Shown here piece after piece: positions 50,682 to 60,188 of a stretch of 64,000 bases of DNA. The stretch lies in assembly GCA_964636325.1 (NCBI GenBank), contig CAZWRV010000025.1, positions 1 to 64,000 on the forward strand, in the 5' to 3' direction. Position 1 is the first letter of the stretch. Every line of letters begins with the position of its first letter. Position numbers and translations under genes: made by a program. Origin of the DNA: CAZWRV01 sp964636325. GTDB lineage: Bacteria > Verrucomicrobiota > Lentisphaeria > Victivallales > GWF2-50-93. Under the pieces are notes generated by a model that ran no database searches, was not told the DNA's origin, and was given only the letters and a program-made list of their open reading frames with translations.

Positions 50682-50700
50682 CCTGAACTTTGTCCTGAAC
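50682..50700. repeat. third copy of the 19-mer CCTGAACTTTGTCCTGAAC
   Basis: Identical to 48884-48902, lying just before MITE-like copy 3. Confidence 0.7.
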
Positions 50701-50711
50701 TCCGATGGAAG

Positions 50712-50979
50712 CATACTCATTTAGCGTGGAAATTTACATTTTGACAGGCAAGATTTGGGATTGGATTTTTTCGCTCCGACCGAGTGGCGACATGAATGTC
50801 GTCCGAGGAAGGAACGTAAAAATACGGCCCGAAGATGCCCGTCCTGGCGTGCAGTCTTTCGGTTTTGCTCCGCACCCTTCAAGAGCCTTCGATACCTCGG
50901 TATCTGCGGCCTCTCAGAATACGGGGCAATTTCCGAAATCTCCGCAATCAAAATGAGAATTTTCAGCATAAAGGAGCAT
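50712..50979. mobile_element. MITE-like element, copy 3
   Basis: About 268 bases, opposite orientation to copies 1 and 2: starts ATACTCATTTAGCGTGGAAA and ends TTTTCAGCATAAAGGAGCATA. The internal conserved segment shows a length difference near 50845 that shifts the short frames seen in copies 1 and 2, supporting a non-coding nature. Confidence 0.75.
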
Positions 50980-50989
50980 ATCATCCAGT

Positions 50990-51841
50990 TTAATGTATCG
51001 CGCCGCACACTTTCCTGATGATGTTGTCGTTCTTCGCTATTATCGCCTGCTCCTTGAAGTACCAGCAGCGCGGGTCGGAACTTTCCAGGCGGAAGCATCC
51101 GCTCCTTCGGATGTCCCGGATGATGGGGCGTCCGTCCGCCAGGCGCCCCTTGAATCCGCAGTTCCATAGGAGGGGCAGCGAGCCGCCCATGTCCCAGAGC
51201 TTGGTGAATCCGGCGAAGGCCATGTATCGTCCGAGGAGAAGCCCCATGCAGACATATACCATGCTGCAGGCGCAGTTGACGGTGTTTGGCAGGTCGAGTC
51301 CGCCATGCTTCGCGATGTTCTGTCCGACTGCGACGATGCCGCCGGGTGAAAGGCGTGTCCGCGGCGGATTAAGCCTTTTGAAGTCTTTCTCATTCCGGGC
51401 GCGGCCGTTTGCAAATGGCGCGCACAAATGGAGGACTTCCCCTTCGCATGTGACGAACATCTCTCCCGATATCGGAAGGTAAATCGCCCCCTCTGAGAGA
51501 ACTCCCCTCTCCATCAGGCCTATCGAAATTCCCCAGAAAGGGACATGGTTGGCGTAGGGCGATGTGCCGTCGATCGGATCTACGACCCAGGCGGTTCCGG
51601 AAAACGCCGACTCGACATATTCCTCGTCGCGGGAAGCAAGTGTCTCCTCGCCGATCAGATAGGTGCCTTCTTGGGGCTTGTCGAAGTCCTCCGCAAGCAG
51701 CCGCTCTATCGCCAGGTCGGCGTCGGTCACAAGCGACTTGTCGCGCTTGAGCCGCCAACGCCTATTCTCGTAGCCTTTCATCGCGACGGCGGCGCAGTCG
51801 TAGAGCAAGTCCCTTATTACCATGTGGTTCCAGCGGTCCAT
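50990..51841 (-). CDS. inositol monophosphatase family phosphatase
   Basis: 283 aa. Metal and phosphate motifs: TDADLAIERLL, GEETLAS, WVVDPIDGTSPYANHVPFWGISIGL (DPIDGT) and WDMGGSLPLLWNCG (the second acidic motif WDxGG). The family dephosphorylates inositol-, histidinol- or sugar phosphates (also PAP). The specific substrate cannot be assigned. Its 3' end reaches within 11 bases of MITE-like copy 3. Confidence 0.85.
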   Translation of the reverse strand: MDRWNHMVIRDLLYDCAAVAMKGYENRRWRLKRDKSLVTDADLAIERLLAEDFDKPQEGTYLIGEETLASRDEEYVESAFSGTAWVVDPIDGTSPYANHVPFWGISIGLMERGVLSEGAIYLPISGEMFVTCEGEVLHLCAPFANGRARNEKDFKRLNPPRTRLSPGGIVAVGQNIAKHGGLDLPNTVNCACSMVYVCMGLLLGRYMAFAGFTKLWDMGGSLPLLWNCGFKGRLADGRPIIRDIRRSGCFRLESSDPRCWYFKEQAIIAKNDNIIRKVCGAIH

Positions 51842-52084
51842 TGCAGTTATCCTTTATCGGTTATTTGTGAACCGTTATCCGTTGTTGGTTGACCTTTGTC
51901 GCCGCCGTTATCCTCCGCCGAAAAGTTTCTCGCAGGCTAAGCTGACCCGGGCAGGGGAAACGATACTTACTGTTTTGCGTTCGGCAAGTGCCGCAGTCCG
52001 GAATTTTTCCATATGAAAAATATTTCCCTTATTGAATTGTCCGGATTTTGATTTCTATTTGCCGGAAATGCGGGGAGAGCGTGC
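51842..52084. other. intergenic spacer, no gene
   Basis: Contains near-repeats of CGGTTATTTGTGAACCGTTATCC-type sequence (TTATCGGTTATTTG, CCGTTATCCGTTG) and an AT-rich stretch before the CorA-like gene. Nothing else is recognised. Confidence 0.35.
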
Positions 52085-53029
52085 ATGCAGGTCAATCTGA
52101 AGCTTGAGAACGGGAAGCTTGCCGTAACGGAGGACGCCGGACTGGTCGAAGTCTACAAGGCGCCCTCCGAGGAGGAGATCGCGTCCCTCATCAGCAGATA
52201 CAACATCGACAAGCACAACATAGATTCCGCCCTGGACCCTGACGAGAACGGCCGTCTCGAGTTCGAGCCGGACCATCTTGTCCTGATCTTCAAGCGGCCG
52301 CGCAACTACTGTTCGGAGGACAACTTCTTCTTCAAGGTCACTTCCATCGGCGTTTTCATGTTCGCCGAAAGGATGATCATAGTGATGAAGGACGACATTC
52401 CTATCTTCGACGTGAAGGGGCAGCCCAACCTCAAGAGCCTGCACGACATACTCATGCGGCTGATATATTCCACCATCAACCACTTCATGGGGCATCTGAA
52501 GATCATAAACCTCATCTCCGAGGAGCTCGAGGACAAGATAAACAAGTCTCTTGAAAACAAGTTCCTGCTCAACATGTTCACCCTTGAGAAGAGCCTGGTC
52601 TACTTCCTGAATTCGATCACGTTCAACGCGGGCGTCTTCGAGAAGCTAAAGCACAACGCGGCGAAGATCGGGTTCACCCCGGAAAACCTCGAATCCCTTG
52701 ACGACATAATGATCGAGAATTCGCAGTGCCTCACGCTAACTCAGACATACTCGAACATCCTTTCCGGCCTGATGGACGCCAGGGCTTCGCTCATAAGCAA
52801 CAATCTGAACGTGATGATGAAGAACCTGAACGCGATCGTCATCGCCGTCGCCGTTCCGAGCTTTATAGCGGGAATGGGTGGAATGTCCGAGTTCTCCAAG
52901 CTGGCATTGGAGCTTGAGAATGGGCGGATGCCCTACGTTTACGCTAACATTCTTTTCGCCGCCGCAATGATCTTGATAGGGATCGGCACCTATTACGTCA
53001 TCAAATACCTCGAGCGCTACTGGAAATGA
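52085..53029 (+). CDS. CorA-family divalent metal transporter with a GMS instead of GMN motif
   Basis: 314 aa. A cytoplasmic N-terminal domain of about 240 residues with the long helix region is followed by two C-terminal transmembrane helices. The first ends in PSFIAGMGGMSEF, at the position of the invariant GMN selectivity motif of CorA; the Asn is Ser (residues about 266-268). The C-terminus KYLERYWK is basic. Transport of Mg or another divalent metal is likely, with altered selectivity possible. Confidence 0.8.
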   Translation: MQVNLKLENGKLAVTEDAGLVEVYKAPSEEEIASLISRYNIDKHNIDSALDPDENGRLEFEPDHLVLIFKRPRNYCSEDNFFFKVTSIGVFMFAERMIIVMKDDIPIFDVKGQPNLKSLHDILMRLIYSTINHFMGHLKIINLISEELEDKINKSLENKFLLNMFTLEKSLVYFLNSITFNAGVFEKLKHNAAKIGFTPENLESLDDIMIENSQCLTLTQTYSNILSGLMDARASLISNNLNVMMKNLNAIVIAVAVPSFIAGMGGMSEFSKLALELENGRMPYVYANILFAAAMILIGIGTYYVIKYLERYWK

Positions 53030-53175
53030 AATTCCGCCCAATTTCTCCATCAGCGCGATCGGTGGTGTGAAGGCGAGATAGGATACTTTCTTAAAAACTT
53101 CTATCACAAAAGCGTGCATGTGTCTATGGAATTCATTGAATTTTGGGTTGCGGGCAAAGCCCGCCTTAGAGTGAA

Positions 53176-54711
53176 ATGATATTGAAGAAGCGTAAAATAT
53201 TGTTTCATGCCGCCGCCGGATTGATTTTTGCGATTCTTGTTGTTCTCCCATGCACGTTACTCCTTGAATTCGTTTTTCTCCCTTCAAAATATCCCCACCT
53301 GCCGCGTAAAATATTGCTGATGGGCTTTTATGCTGCTCCAGGAGCCATAGTCGACGGCAACAAAATCAATGAGATGGGATTCCAAGGCGACAATCTGTCA
53401 AGGAACAAAAAGAGAGGCGTTGTGAGGATTTTGACCCTTGGAGGTTCGGTCATATTCAATAATCATTTTACCGACGTCTTGAAAGAAAAACTCGGCGCGG
53501 CATTTCCTGAAAACGAATTCGAGATACTGGGAGCGGCATTGCCGGGACAGACGACAAGGGCTTCGGTTTTAAAGTATCAGGCATTGAGGGAATACGACTT
53601 TGACTACGTGATCATTTATCATGCGATAAATGACCTGGGGATGAATCATGTGCCCAGTATATTGTTTAAAAAGGACTACTCTCATTATGGTCCGTGGAAC
53701 AAGAGCAACTTCATGCTTAGGAATTCTTTCATCGCGCGAACTTTATATAACGTTTTTTCCGGCAGCGCGGAGTATAATTTCCTTGAGACACCCCCTGGCT
53801 GGTTTAATGCATCGAAGTTTGCGACGGTGGCGACATTCAAGGCAAACATGGAGCAGCTACTGGCAGACATTGAGTCTGATGGTGCGATCCCTATAATTAT
53901 GACCTTCGCATGGGCTCTTCCATCGGACTATGATTCCGCAGCGGTCCTTGCCCACCTCAATGGCTACAATACCAGCGACGATAAGAGCTGGAGGCATTAT
54001 GGACATGTCGACACCTGGGGGCCGTATGATTTTGTAAAGGAGGGACTGACAAGGCACAACTCTGTTATACGGGGCATCGCTTCCAGCCGGAAAATCCCAT
54101 TGATCGATCAGGAGAAAATCATGGGCGGGGATCTAAACCTCTTTGTAGATGTCTGCCACTTCAGTTCGCCAGGTAGGGATATGTTCATTGACAACATATT
54201 GATCCATTTAGGGGACAAAGGATATTTCAGGTTTGCTGGCTCCAGCAAGAAGAAGATCGAAGATGAGATCGTAAGGATACGCGCCGAATCCAAGGGGAAG
54301 GAGCTCAGCGACAGCGAGAAGGCAGTGATGATCTCGTATTCACATGCCTACAAAGCTTTTTGCGGCCAGGAGTGGAGCGAGTGCAATAGGAATATCAGAG
54401 TCTGTATTCTGGCATATGAGTCTGCAGACGACAAGAAAAGATTTGTCCCTGTCGGTGTGGCCCACATCTATTGGATGGCCGGATTGTCTGCTGCAAACAT
54501 CGGCAACATTGAAATGGCTTATGAATGCTGCAGAAAAGCTCAAAGTTACGCCAAGACCGCCGAAACCTCCTCCTTAGAAGCATATATTATGCTTTTAGAT
54601 GGCCGGAAGGAAGAATCCAGGAACTACATCTCTCGGCTTTTAAGCCAATATCCGGACAATGAATCAGTCTTTCTCCTGCATAATATGGCGATGAAATCCA
54701 CTTCCCCTTGA
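53176..54711 (+). CDS. membrane-anchored SGNH/GDSL hydrolase
   Basis: 511 aa. One N-terminal membrane helix (residues about 10-36) anchors an extracytoplasmic SGNH domain: block I LGGSVIFNN (Ser91), block III AINDLG (Asn152) and block V DVCHF (Asp325, His328). The last about 150 residues are helical (TPR-like: AHIYWMAGLSAANIGNIEMAYECCRKAQ in parts). Such proteins commonly O-acylate or deacylate surface polysaccharide. Base composition is more AT-rich than its neighbours. It converges on the sialate esterase gene with only 29 bases between stops. Confidence 0.75.
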   Translation: MILKKRKILFHAAAGLIFAILVVLPCTLLLEFVFLPSKYPHLPRKILLMGFYAAPGAIVDGNKINEMGFQGDNLSRNKKRGVVRILTLGGSVIFNNHFTDVLKEKLGAAFPENEFEILGAALPGQTTRASVLKYQALREYDFDYVIIYHAINDLGMNHVPSILFKKDYSHYGPWNKSNFMLRNSFIARTLYNVFSGSAEYNFLETPPGWFNASKFATVATFKANMEQLLADIESDGAIPIIMTFAWALPSDYDSAAVLAHLNGYNTSDDKSWRHYGHVDTWGPYDFVKEGLTRHNSVIRGIASSRKIPLIDQEKIMGGDLNLFVDVCHFSSPGRDMFIDNILIHLGDKGYFRFAGSSKKKIEDEIVRIRAESKGKELSDSEKAVMISYSHAYKAFCGQEWSECNRNIRVCILAYESADDKKRFVPVGVAHIYWMAGLSAANIGNIEMAYECCRKAQSYAKTAETSSLEAYIMLLDGRKEESRNYISRLLSQYPDNESVFLLHNMAMKSTSP

Positions 54712-54740
54712 CGTACCGCAAGATTACTGAGTCAAGCGGG

Positions 54741-56336
54741 TTACCACTCGTCCGTACGGAAGGGCGACGCCGGGAGGCCTTCCCTGTTGTAGAGGTTGGC
54801 GCCGACGGGGTTCATCATGAAAGAGTAGCGCACAGCCACCGGCTGCTTAACGTTCGGGGAAGAGACCACGACGGTGCCGCCGTCTATTACGGCATCGGCC
54901 CACTGCCATTTTTTGTCCTCTCCTGCGATTGCGAACCACTTGAGCTTGCCGTCCTTGACCTCTGTCATAGGTTCGAGCCCTTTCTTTTCGCCGATCACAA
55001 GCCCGCCGCCGACCGAGTCAAAGCTTACGCGGATCTTGTCGCCCTCGACTTTCATGTCCTTGTAGAGCGGTCCGCTGAAGACGATGTCCTTGCCGTAGTC
55101 CTTGGCGAGGGCCCAGCGTGCGAGGCGCGCGCCGACATCCTGCTTGTTCTTCGGATGTATGTCTCCGGCCTCTCCGATGTCGATTATGACGGCCATGCCG
55201 GTGTGCGGTATTGCCGTTATGGATTTCCTCTGGGCGTCGCGCAGCTTGGCCCAGCCGTCGCCTCCTGCGGCGTTGTTTGGATCGGAGTTCTGGAAATTGG
55301 CCAGTTGGACATGGTAGAACGGGAAGTCGGTGTTGCCCGCCTGGTTCCACATCTTGCGCCAGCCCTCTATCAGCGCCCTCATCTTGTGCATGTAGATGAT
55401 GTCCTCTCCGCCGTTTGACTCGCCCTGATACCAGATGGCGCCTCGGAAGGCAAAAGGTATCAAGGGGTTTATCATCGCGTTGAAGAGCTTGGTCGGCTGC
55501 TGATGGTCGGCGGGAGGGAAGGGGGACGGCGCGTCCGGAACAGGCGTCTTGGCGGCAAGCGCTTTCTCGGCGGCCTCCAGCCATGCCTTCATATTAGCGA
55601 TCTGATCGCCGTAAGCCTTCTGCCCGGCCTCCGTCCTGACGTCCCACGCCTCGAACTGAGGGACGATGCCCTTCAGTTCGGGGACGGCCTTGAATCCTTC
55701 AGGGCATGTCCAGGGCTCTATCCTTGTTCCGCCCCAGTTGCTGCCGATGAGGCCCACGGGGACGTCAAGCTCCTTCACGAGTTCGCGGGCGAAGAAGTAG
55801 CCGACGGCGGTGAAGTTCCCAACGGTGCCGGGACTGCATTCCACCCAGGCGTTCCCGCTTATGTCGTCCTTTGGATAGTGGGATTGGGTGTTCTTAACCT
55901 TGATGTGGCGGATTATCGGATTTGTCGCCGCGGCGCATTCCTCCTTGGCGTTTAGAGAGCCGTTGACCGACATTTCCATATTTGACTGCCCGGAGCAGAT
56001 CCAGACCTCGCCGACCAGGACGTTCTTGCAGCTGATCTCGTTCTTGCCCCTGACCTTGAAAACCCCGGGCTCCTTGTTCGCCTTCATCGGATCCAGCTTG
56101 AGCGTCCATCTGCCGTCGTCGCCGGCGGTCGCCGTCTTCTCCTGACCTGCGAACGACACGGTGACGGCTTCCCCCTTCTCGGCCCATCCCCAGACCGGGA
56201 CGGGAATGTCCCGCTGAAGCACCATGTTGTCACCGAAAATCTTGGGCATCCTAACATCTGCGATCAGGATTCCCGATGCCGTCCACACGACTGCGAGCGC
56301 CAGGCCGACAACCTTCACCGACGAGAGATTTTTCAT
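54741..56336 (-). CDS. secreted sialate O-acetylesterase (SASA family)
   Basis: 531 aa from ATG 56336, which begins a signal peptide (VKVVGLALAVVWTASGILIA). The SASA domain is evident: MVLQRDIPVPVWGWAEKGE, EVWICSGQSNMEMSV with the catalytic Ser, GLIGSNWGGTRIEPW, WYQGESNG and the C-terminal DIHPKNKQDVGARLARWAL with the Asp-x-x-His dyad. It removes O-acetyl groups from sialic acid or other carbohydrate (possibly xylan-type) substrates outside the cell. An upstream in-frame ATG at 56375 is less likely. Confidence 0.9.
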   Translation of the reverse strand: MKNLSSVKVVGLALAVVWTASGILIADVRMPKIFGDNMVLQRDIPVPVWGWAEKGEAVTVSFAGQEKTATAGDDGRWTLKLDPMKANKEPGVFKVRGKNEISCKNVLVGEVWICSGQSNMEMSVNGSLNAKEECAAATNPIIRHIKVKNTQSHYPKDDISGNAWVECSPGTVGNFTAVGYFFARELVKELDVPVGLIGSNWGGTRIEPWTCPEGFKAVPELKGIVPQFEAWDVRTEAGQKAYGDQIANMKAWLEAAEKALAAKTPVPDAPSPFPPADHQQPTKLFNAMINPLIPFAFRGAIWYQGESNGGEDIIYMHKMRALIEGWRKMWNQAGNTDFPFYHVQLANFQNSDPNNAAGGDGWAKLRDAQRKSITAIPHTGMAVIIDIGEAGDIHPKNKQDVGARLARWALAKDYGKDIVFSGPLYKDMKVEGDKIRVSFDSVGGGLVIGEKKGLEPMTEVKDGKLKWFAIAGEDKKWQWADAVIDGGTVVVSSPNVKQPVAVRYSFMMNPVGANLYNREGLPASPFRTDEW

Positions 56337-56444
56337 CTGATGCGTTCCTATGCTGTTTGTACGCGTATCATCCATAACATATAATGCTGGAATTCGGATT
56401 TTACCATTGACGGAACTGTATTTGCTCCGCGCACTACCTGGGAA

Positions 56445-58295
56445 TCAAGGCCTCGAAAAATATCTTTCGGCCTTCTGAAGGGCGGAGACGCTGAATATCA
56501 GCGGATAAAGCTTTTCATGGTACCACAGGGATGAGAAGTAAAGCCCGATCGGGCTTGATGGAAGTTCGACCCGGTCGTCTGAGACCTTGATGAGCCAGTC
56601 CAGCCCTCTGGAAACCGCCTCGGGGTTAGGGGCATTACCGCCACACTGTCCCGAGAGGGCTGAAACGGCAAGGGCGGTCTCTTCGACCGATGATTTCACG
56701 CCCTTGGAACCGCCCCAGCCGCCGTCGTGGTTCTGCGAATCCAGGAGATATTTTACGGCACGTCCGGCATTTCGGTCGAAAATCTCAGATGTCCAATGCG
56801 ATCCGCAAATTGAGTTGAGAACCTGCGAGGTTCCGAAAACGCGGTTTTCGCAGTCCGGCGCGTCATCGCTGCCGAACCAAAGCGGCGTCCATGACCCGTC
56901 GGGGTTCTGCCTGTCGGAAAGGAAGTTTATGCATTCGACTGCCGAAGCTTCGATTTCCACCTTCAATGCTGAAGGCATTTCATCCTTCCATATTGAAAAC
57001 GCCTTGACTGTATGCGCAGTGATGTCGGGGGAGCTTTGGTCGAAATGGAGCCGGCCCCAGCCCCTGCAGAATGTCGGGATGCCGCCGTCTGAGTTCTGGA
57101 GATGGAGGAGCCATCTGATTCCCGCCTCGGCGGCTTCCGCCGTCTCCTCGCGCTTGAACCCCAGGGCCTTCAACGCGCAGAGGACGCCGGCCGTGTCGTC
57201 GGCGTCGGGGACCGCGCCCGGCAGGTCGGTCCAGCCCCAGCCGCCCGGCGGTGAGTTCGTGTATGGATGGGCTGTCCGGAACTGACTTGCTATAAGCCAC
57301 TTATGTATTGCCAGCCTTCTCGGTTCATCGAGAATGCTAGAAATGCCGCCGCCTGCGGCGAGCGCATTGACCGAGAGCGTCGTCAGCCATGTCGAAAGGT
57401 TGCTGTCGATCGGCCAGGCGCCGTCGGGACGCTGTGAATTCCTTAGGAATTGAACGCATCTGCGGGTGACCGGATGATCAGGAAGCCCTGCGGCCGAGAG
57501 GCTCATCGCCACAAAACCCGTAAGCGGCACCGCTTCCAGGAATCCGCCGCCGGAGGGCTGGATGCGCTCAAGCTTTTTGAGCGCAGTTCCGGACACGCAG
57601 TCCCTGAGAAGGTTCGCCGCCGGATTGCAGGACCTGTCGAAGACATGCTTCGCGTAGCCCATCGCGATTAGGGCCGGAAGTGCATAGCTGACGACGTTGA
57701 GGTTCATGAACTTATACAATCCGTGCGGCAGCGCGGAAAGCTCGAAAGGAAGGCGGGGAATCAGTCTCCAAGTGGAGGCGGCGTCATCCGGATTTTGTGA
57801 AAGCGCATGCATCGTCAGGATAGGCACCGAGAATGTCCTGTCGGCGCCGTAGTGGCTGAGGATGGCGCCGGCTACGCCGCTCAAGTTCCTATCCCGAAGA
57901 TACTTGCGGATCCATTCGTCGGCCCTTGCGGCGGACGCCGAAAAATCCGGCCCGCCTTCGACGATTGACAGGGCCGACCGGCAGAGGACGGTCGTGGCAA
58001 TGTTGCTTCTGCTTATGGTGGTGTCGCCCCAGCCGCCGTCGGGGTTGGCGTTTTTTTTGAGCCACTCGAGGCCGGAGGCAATGGATGAAGAGCGGGGAGG
58101 ACAAGCATTTCCACGGCCTTCCGCGGCCGTAGCGGCATGCAGCGCGAACGTCGCTACGGCTGTCGCGAGCGCGCTGTCGGAGAGGCGTCCGGTCCAGAAT
58201 CCGCGGGCGTCCAGCTCCGCGATGAGGCGGTTCCTCAGCCGTTCAAGAACAATTTCTGCTTTCAGCTTTGCCGTTGCCCCGATCGTCCGCTTTAT
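56445..58295 (-). CDS. squalene-hopene-cyclase-like terpene cyclase, start codon unclear
   Basis: The open frame continues upstream of the first TTG (57884) to 58301 and encodes a typical cyclase N-terminus (LDARGFWTGRLSDSALATA, EWLKKNANPDGGWGDTT), giving about 615 residues, the usual length of this family. Repeated QW-type motifs (NPDGGWG, RPDGAWP, NSDGGIP, NPDGSWT, NHDGGWGG) and PDADDTAG, equivalent to the catalytic DxDDTA of class II cyclases, are present. No ATG, GTG or TTG lies in frame in the N-terminal 140 codons; ATA (58295), CTG (58265) or ATT (58253), or a frameshift, must be involved. It may form hopanoid-like lipids. Confidence 0.7.
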   Translation of the reverse strand: MKRTIGATAKLKAEIVLERLRNRLIAELDARGFWTGRLSDSALATAVATFALHAATAAEGRGNACPPRSSSIASGLEWLKKNANPDGGWGDTTISRSNIATTVLCRSALSIVEGGPDFSASAARADEWIRKYLRDRNLSGVAGAILSHYGADRTFSVPILTMHALSQNPDDAASTWRLIPRLPFELSALPHGLYKFMNLNVVSYALPALIAMGYAKHVFDRSCNPAANLLRDCVSGTALKKLERIQPSGGGFLEAVPLTGFVAMSLSAAGLPDHPVTRRCVQFLRNSQRPDGAWPIDSNLSTWLTTLSVNALAAGGGISSILDEPRRLAIHKWLIASQFRTAHPYTNSPPGGWGWTDLPGAVPDADDTAGVLCALKALGFKREETAEAAEAGIRWLLHLQNSDGGIPTFCRGWGRLHFDQSSPDITAHTVKAFSIWKDEMPSALKVEIEASAVECINFLSDRQNPDGSWTPLWFGSDDAPDCENRVFGTSQVLNSICGSHWTSEIFDRNAGRAVKYLLDSQNHDGGWGGSKGVKSSVEETALAVSALSGQCGGNAPNPEAVSRGLDWLIKVSDDRVELPSSPIGLYFSSLWYHEKLYPLIFSVSALQKAERYFSRP

Positions 58296-58320
58296 AGTGT
58301 TTCACTCAGATTTGCAGATG

Positions 58321-58350
58321 CGGCCGCTTGCGGTCGAATGCAAGCGGCCG
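58321..58350. terminator. 11-bp perfect hairpin between ilvD and the cyclase gene
   Basis: CGGCCGCTTGC, 8-base loop, GCAAGCGGCCG. On the plus strand it is followed by TTTTTCTTTT, but the flanking genes are on the minus strand, where no U-run follows; a role in mRNA 3'-end protection of ilvD is as likely as termination. Confidence 0.45.
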
Positions 58351-58377
58351 AAGCCGTTTTTCTTTTATGCAGGCGCC

Positions 58378-60051
58378 TTACGGGCCGTTCTTCATGATCG
58401 CGCCGGTGTCGGCGCTGGTGGCGAGGGCGGCGTATCTGGCGAGCCATCCGTGGAGCTTCCTGTGCTGGGCGGGGCGCCATTCGGCGCGGCGCTTCGCCAG
58501 TTCGGCGTCGTCGACTTCCAGCGTTATTTTTCTTGCAGGGATGTCGATTGAAATGATGTCGCCGGGCTTTATGAGGCCGATGGTTCCTCCGGCGGCCGCC
58601 TCTGGGCTGATGTGTCCGATGCATGCGCCGCGGGTTCCGCCGCTGAAGCGTCCGTCGGTGATGAGGGCGACCTTTTCACCGAGGCCGCGTCCCATGATGT
58701 AGCTGGTGGGCGCGAGCATCTCCTGCATTCCAGGACCGCCTTTCGGCCCCTCGTAGCGGATGACGACCACGTCCCCCTCCTTCACCTTGCCGGCAAGGAT
58801 GCCTTCGCACGCGTCCTCCTGGCTTTCGAATATCGCCGCGGGCCCCTTGTGGCGCATCATCGACGGAGCGACGCCGGCGGTCTTGACTACCGCGCCCTTT
58901 TCGGCGAGATTGCCGAATAGGATCGCGAGGCCGCCCTCGGCGCTGTATGGCGATTCGATCCTTTTGATCACTTCACCGTCCGGCTCCGGCGCCTTCGCGA
59001 ACGTCTTGCCGATCGTTTTCCCTGAAACTGTAATGCAGCTTTTGTCGATGAACCCGGTCCTTGAGATTTCCTTGAGTATCGCGCTGATTCCGCCGGCGCG
59101 GTCGACGTCCTCGAGGTGGAAGCGGCTGGAGGGCGAGACCTTGCAGATGTTGGGTATCTTCCTGCTGAACTCGTCGATCTTTTTGAGGTCGAGGCTGACG
59201 CCGGCCTCGTTCGCCACGGCCAGCGAATGGAGGATGGTGTTTGTGCTTCCGCCCATGGCGACATCCAGGGCCAGCGCGTTCATGAAGGCGGCCTCGGTGG
59301 CTATCTCCGTGGGGAGCGGGCCTTTGGCGACGGCCATCTCGACGATCCTGCGGGCTGCCTTCTTCCAGAGCTTCTTCCTGGCGGGATCCGTGGCCAGAAT
59401 GGAGCCGTTGCCGGGCAGGCCGAGACCGAGCGCCTCAAGCAGGCAGTTCATGCTGTTCGCCGTGAACATCCCGGAGCAGGAGCCGCAGCCGGGGCAGGCG
59501 TTCATCTCGAAGTCCTCGAGCTGCTGCTCCGTTACCTGTCCGACCTTGTATTTCCCGACGGCCTCGAAGACGGAGATGAGGTCGCAGGCGGAGCCGTCCG
59601 GCTTCTTGCCGGCGGCCATGGGGCCGCCCGAGGCGAAGATCGTCGGTATGCCAAGGCGCATAGCCGCCATCATCATGCCTGGGATTATCTTGTCGCAGTT
59701 GGGTATGCAGATCATCGCGTCGAAGGGGTGCGCCATTAGCATGGACTCCACGGAGTCGGCGATCAGCTCGCGGCTGGGCAGGGAATATTTCATGCCCTCG
59801 TGCCCCATCGCAATTCCGTCGCAGATTGCTATGGTGTTGAACTCGAACGGGACGCCGCCCGCCTTCCGTATCTCCTTGCATACGAGACTGCCGACCTTGT
59901 CAAGGTGGCAGTGCCCGGGCACGATGTTCGTGTAGGAGTTGCATACCGCTATGAAGGGCTTGTCCATGTCCTCCCTGCGGAGTCCTGTCGCGTACATCAA
60001 GGATCTGTGGGGCGCACGTTCAAGTCCTTTCCGTATCATGTCGCTTCTCAT
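58378..60051 (-). CDS. ilvD: dihydroxy-acid dehydratase
   Basis: 557 aa. Family signatures: CNSYTNIVPGHCHLDK, EFNTIAICDGIAMGHEGMKYSLPSRE (in parts), CDKIIPGMMMAAMRL, ACPGCGSCSGMFTANSMNCLLEALGL with iron-sulfur cysteines, and the C-terminal RYEGPKGGPGMQEM and TDGRFSGGTRG. It catalyses the third common step of branched-chain amino acid synthesis. No other ilv gene is near. Start ATG 60051. Confidence 0.96.
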   Translation of the reverse strand: MRSDMIRKGLERAPHRSLMYATGLRREDMDKPFIAVCNSYTNIVPGHCHLDKVGSLVCKEIRKAGGVPFEFNTIAICDGIAMGHEGMKYSLPSRELIADSVESMLMAHPFDAMICIPNCDKIIPGMMMAAMRLGIPTIFASGGPMAAGKKPDGSACDLISVFEAVGKYKVGQVTEQQLEDFEMNACPGCGSCSGMFTANSMNCLLEALGLGLPGNGSILATDPARKKLWKKAARRIVEMAVAKGPLPTEIATEAAFMNALALDVAMGGSTNTILHSLAVANEAGVSLDLKKIDEFSRKIPNICKVSPSSRFHLEDVDRAGGISAILKEISRTGFIDKSCITVSGKTIGKTFAKAPEPDGEVIKRIESPYSAEGGLAILFGNLAEKGAVVKTAGVAPSMMRHKGPAAIFESQEDACEGILAGKVKEGDVVVIRYEGPKGGPGMQEMLAPTSYIMGRGLGEKVALITDGRFSGGTRGACIGHISPEAAAGGTIGLIKPGDIISIDIPARKITLEVDDAELAKRRAEWRPAQHRKLHGWLARYAALATSADTGAIMKNGP

Positions 60052-60120
60052 CTTTAAACCTCGCTTTGTTAGGTTGATTTTTCGGAAACAGCGGCTATCT
60101 GTTCAAGCTTCCAAGGTAAA

Positions 60121-60151
60121 TATTCAGTGAAATGGCGTAGTTCACTGAATA
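60121..60151 (+). repeat. GCGTAG-loop hairpin, copy C
   Basis: TATTCAGTGAA (60121-60131), loop ATGGCGTAG (60132-60140), TTCACTGAATA (60141-60151): a perfect 11-base stem between the divergent ilvD and ffh genes. The loop is identical to copy B, while the stem differs at positions that remain paired. Confidence 0.8.
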
Positions 60152-60188
60152 CTTGCGAATTCTAGCACGGATTTCAGGGGGATTCAAG

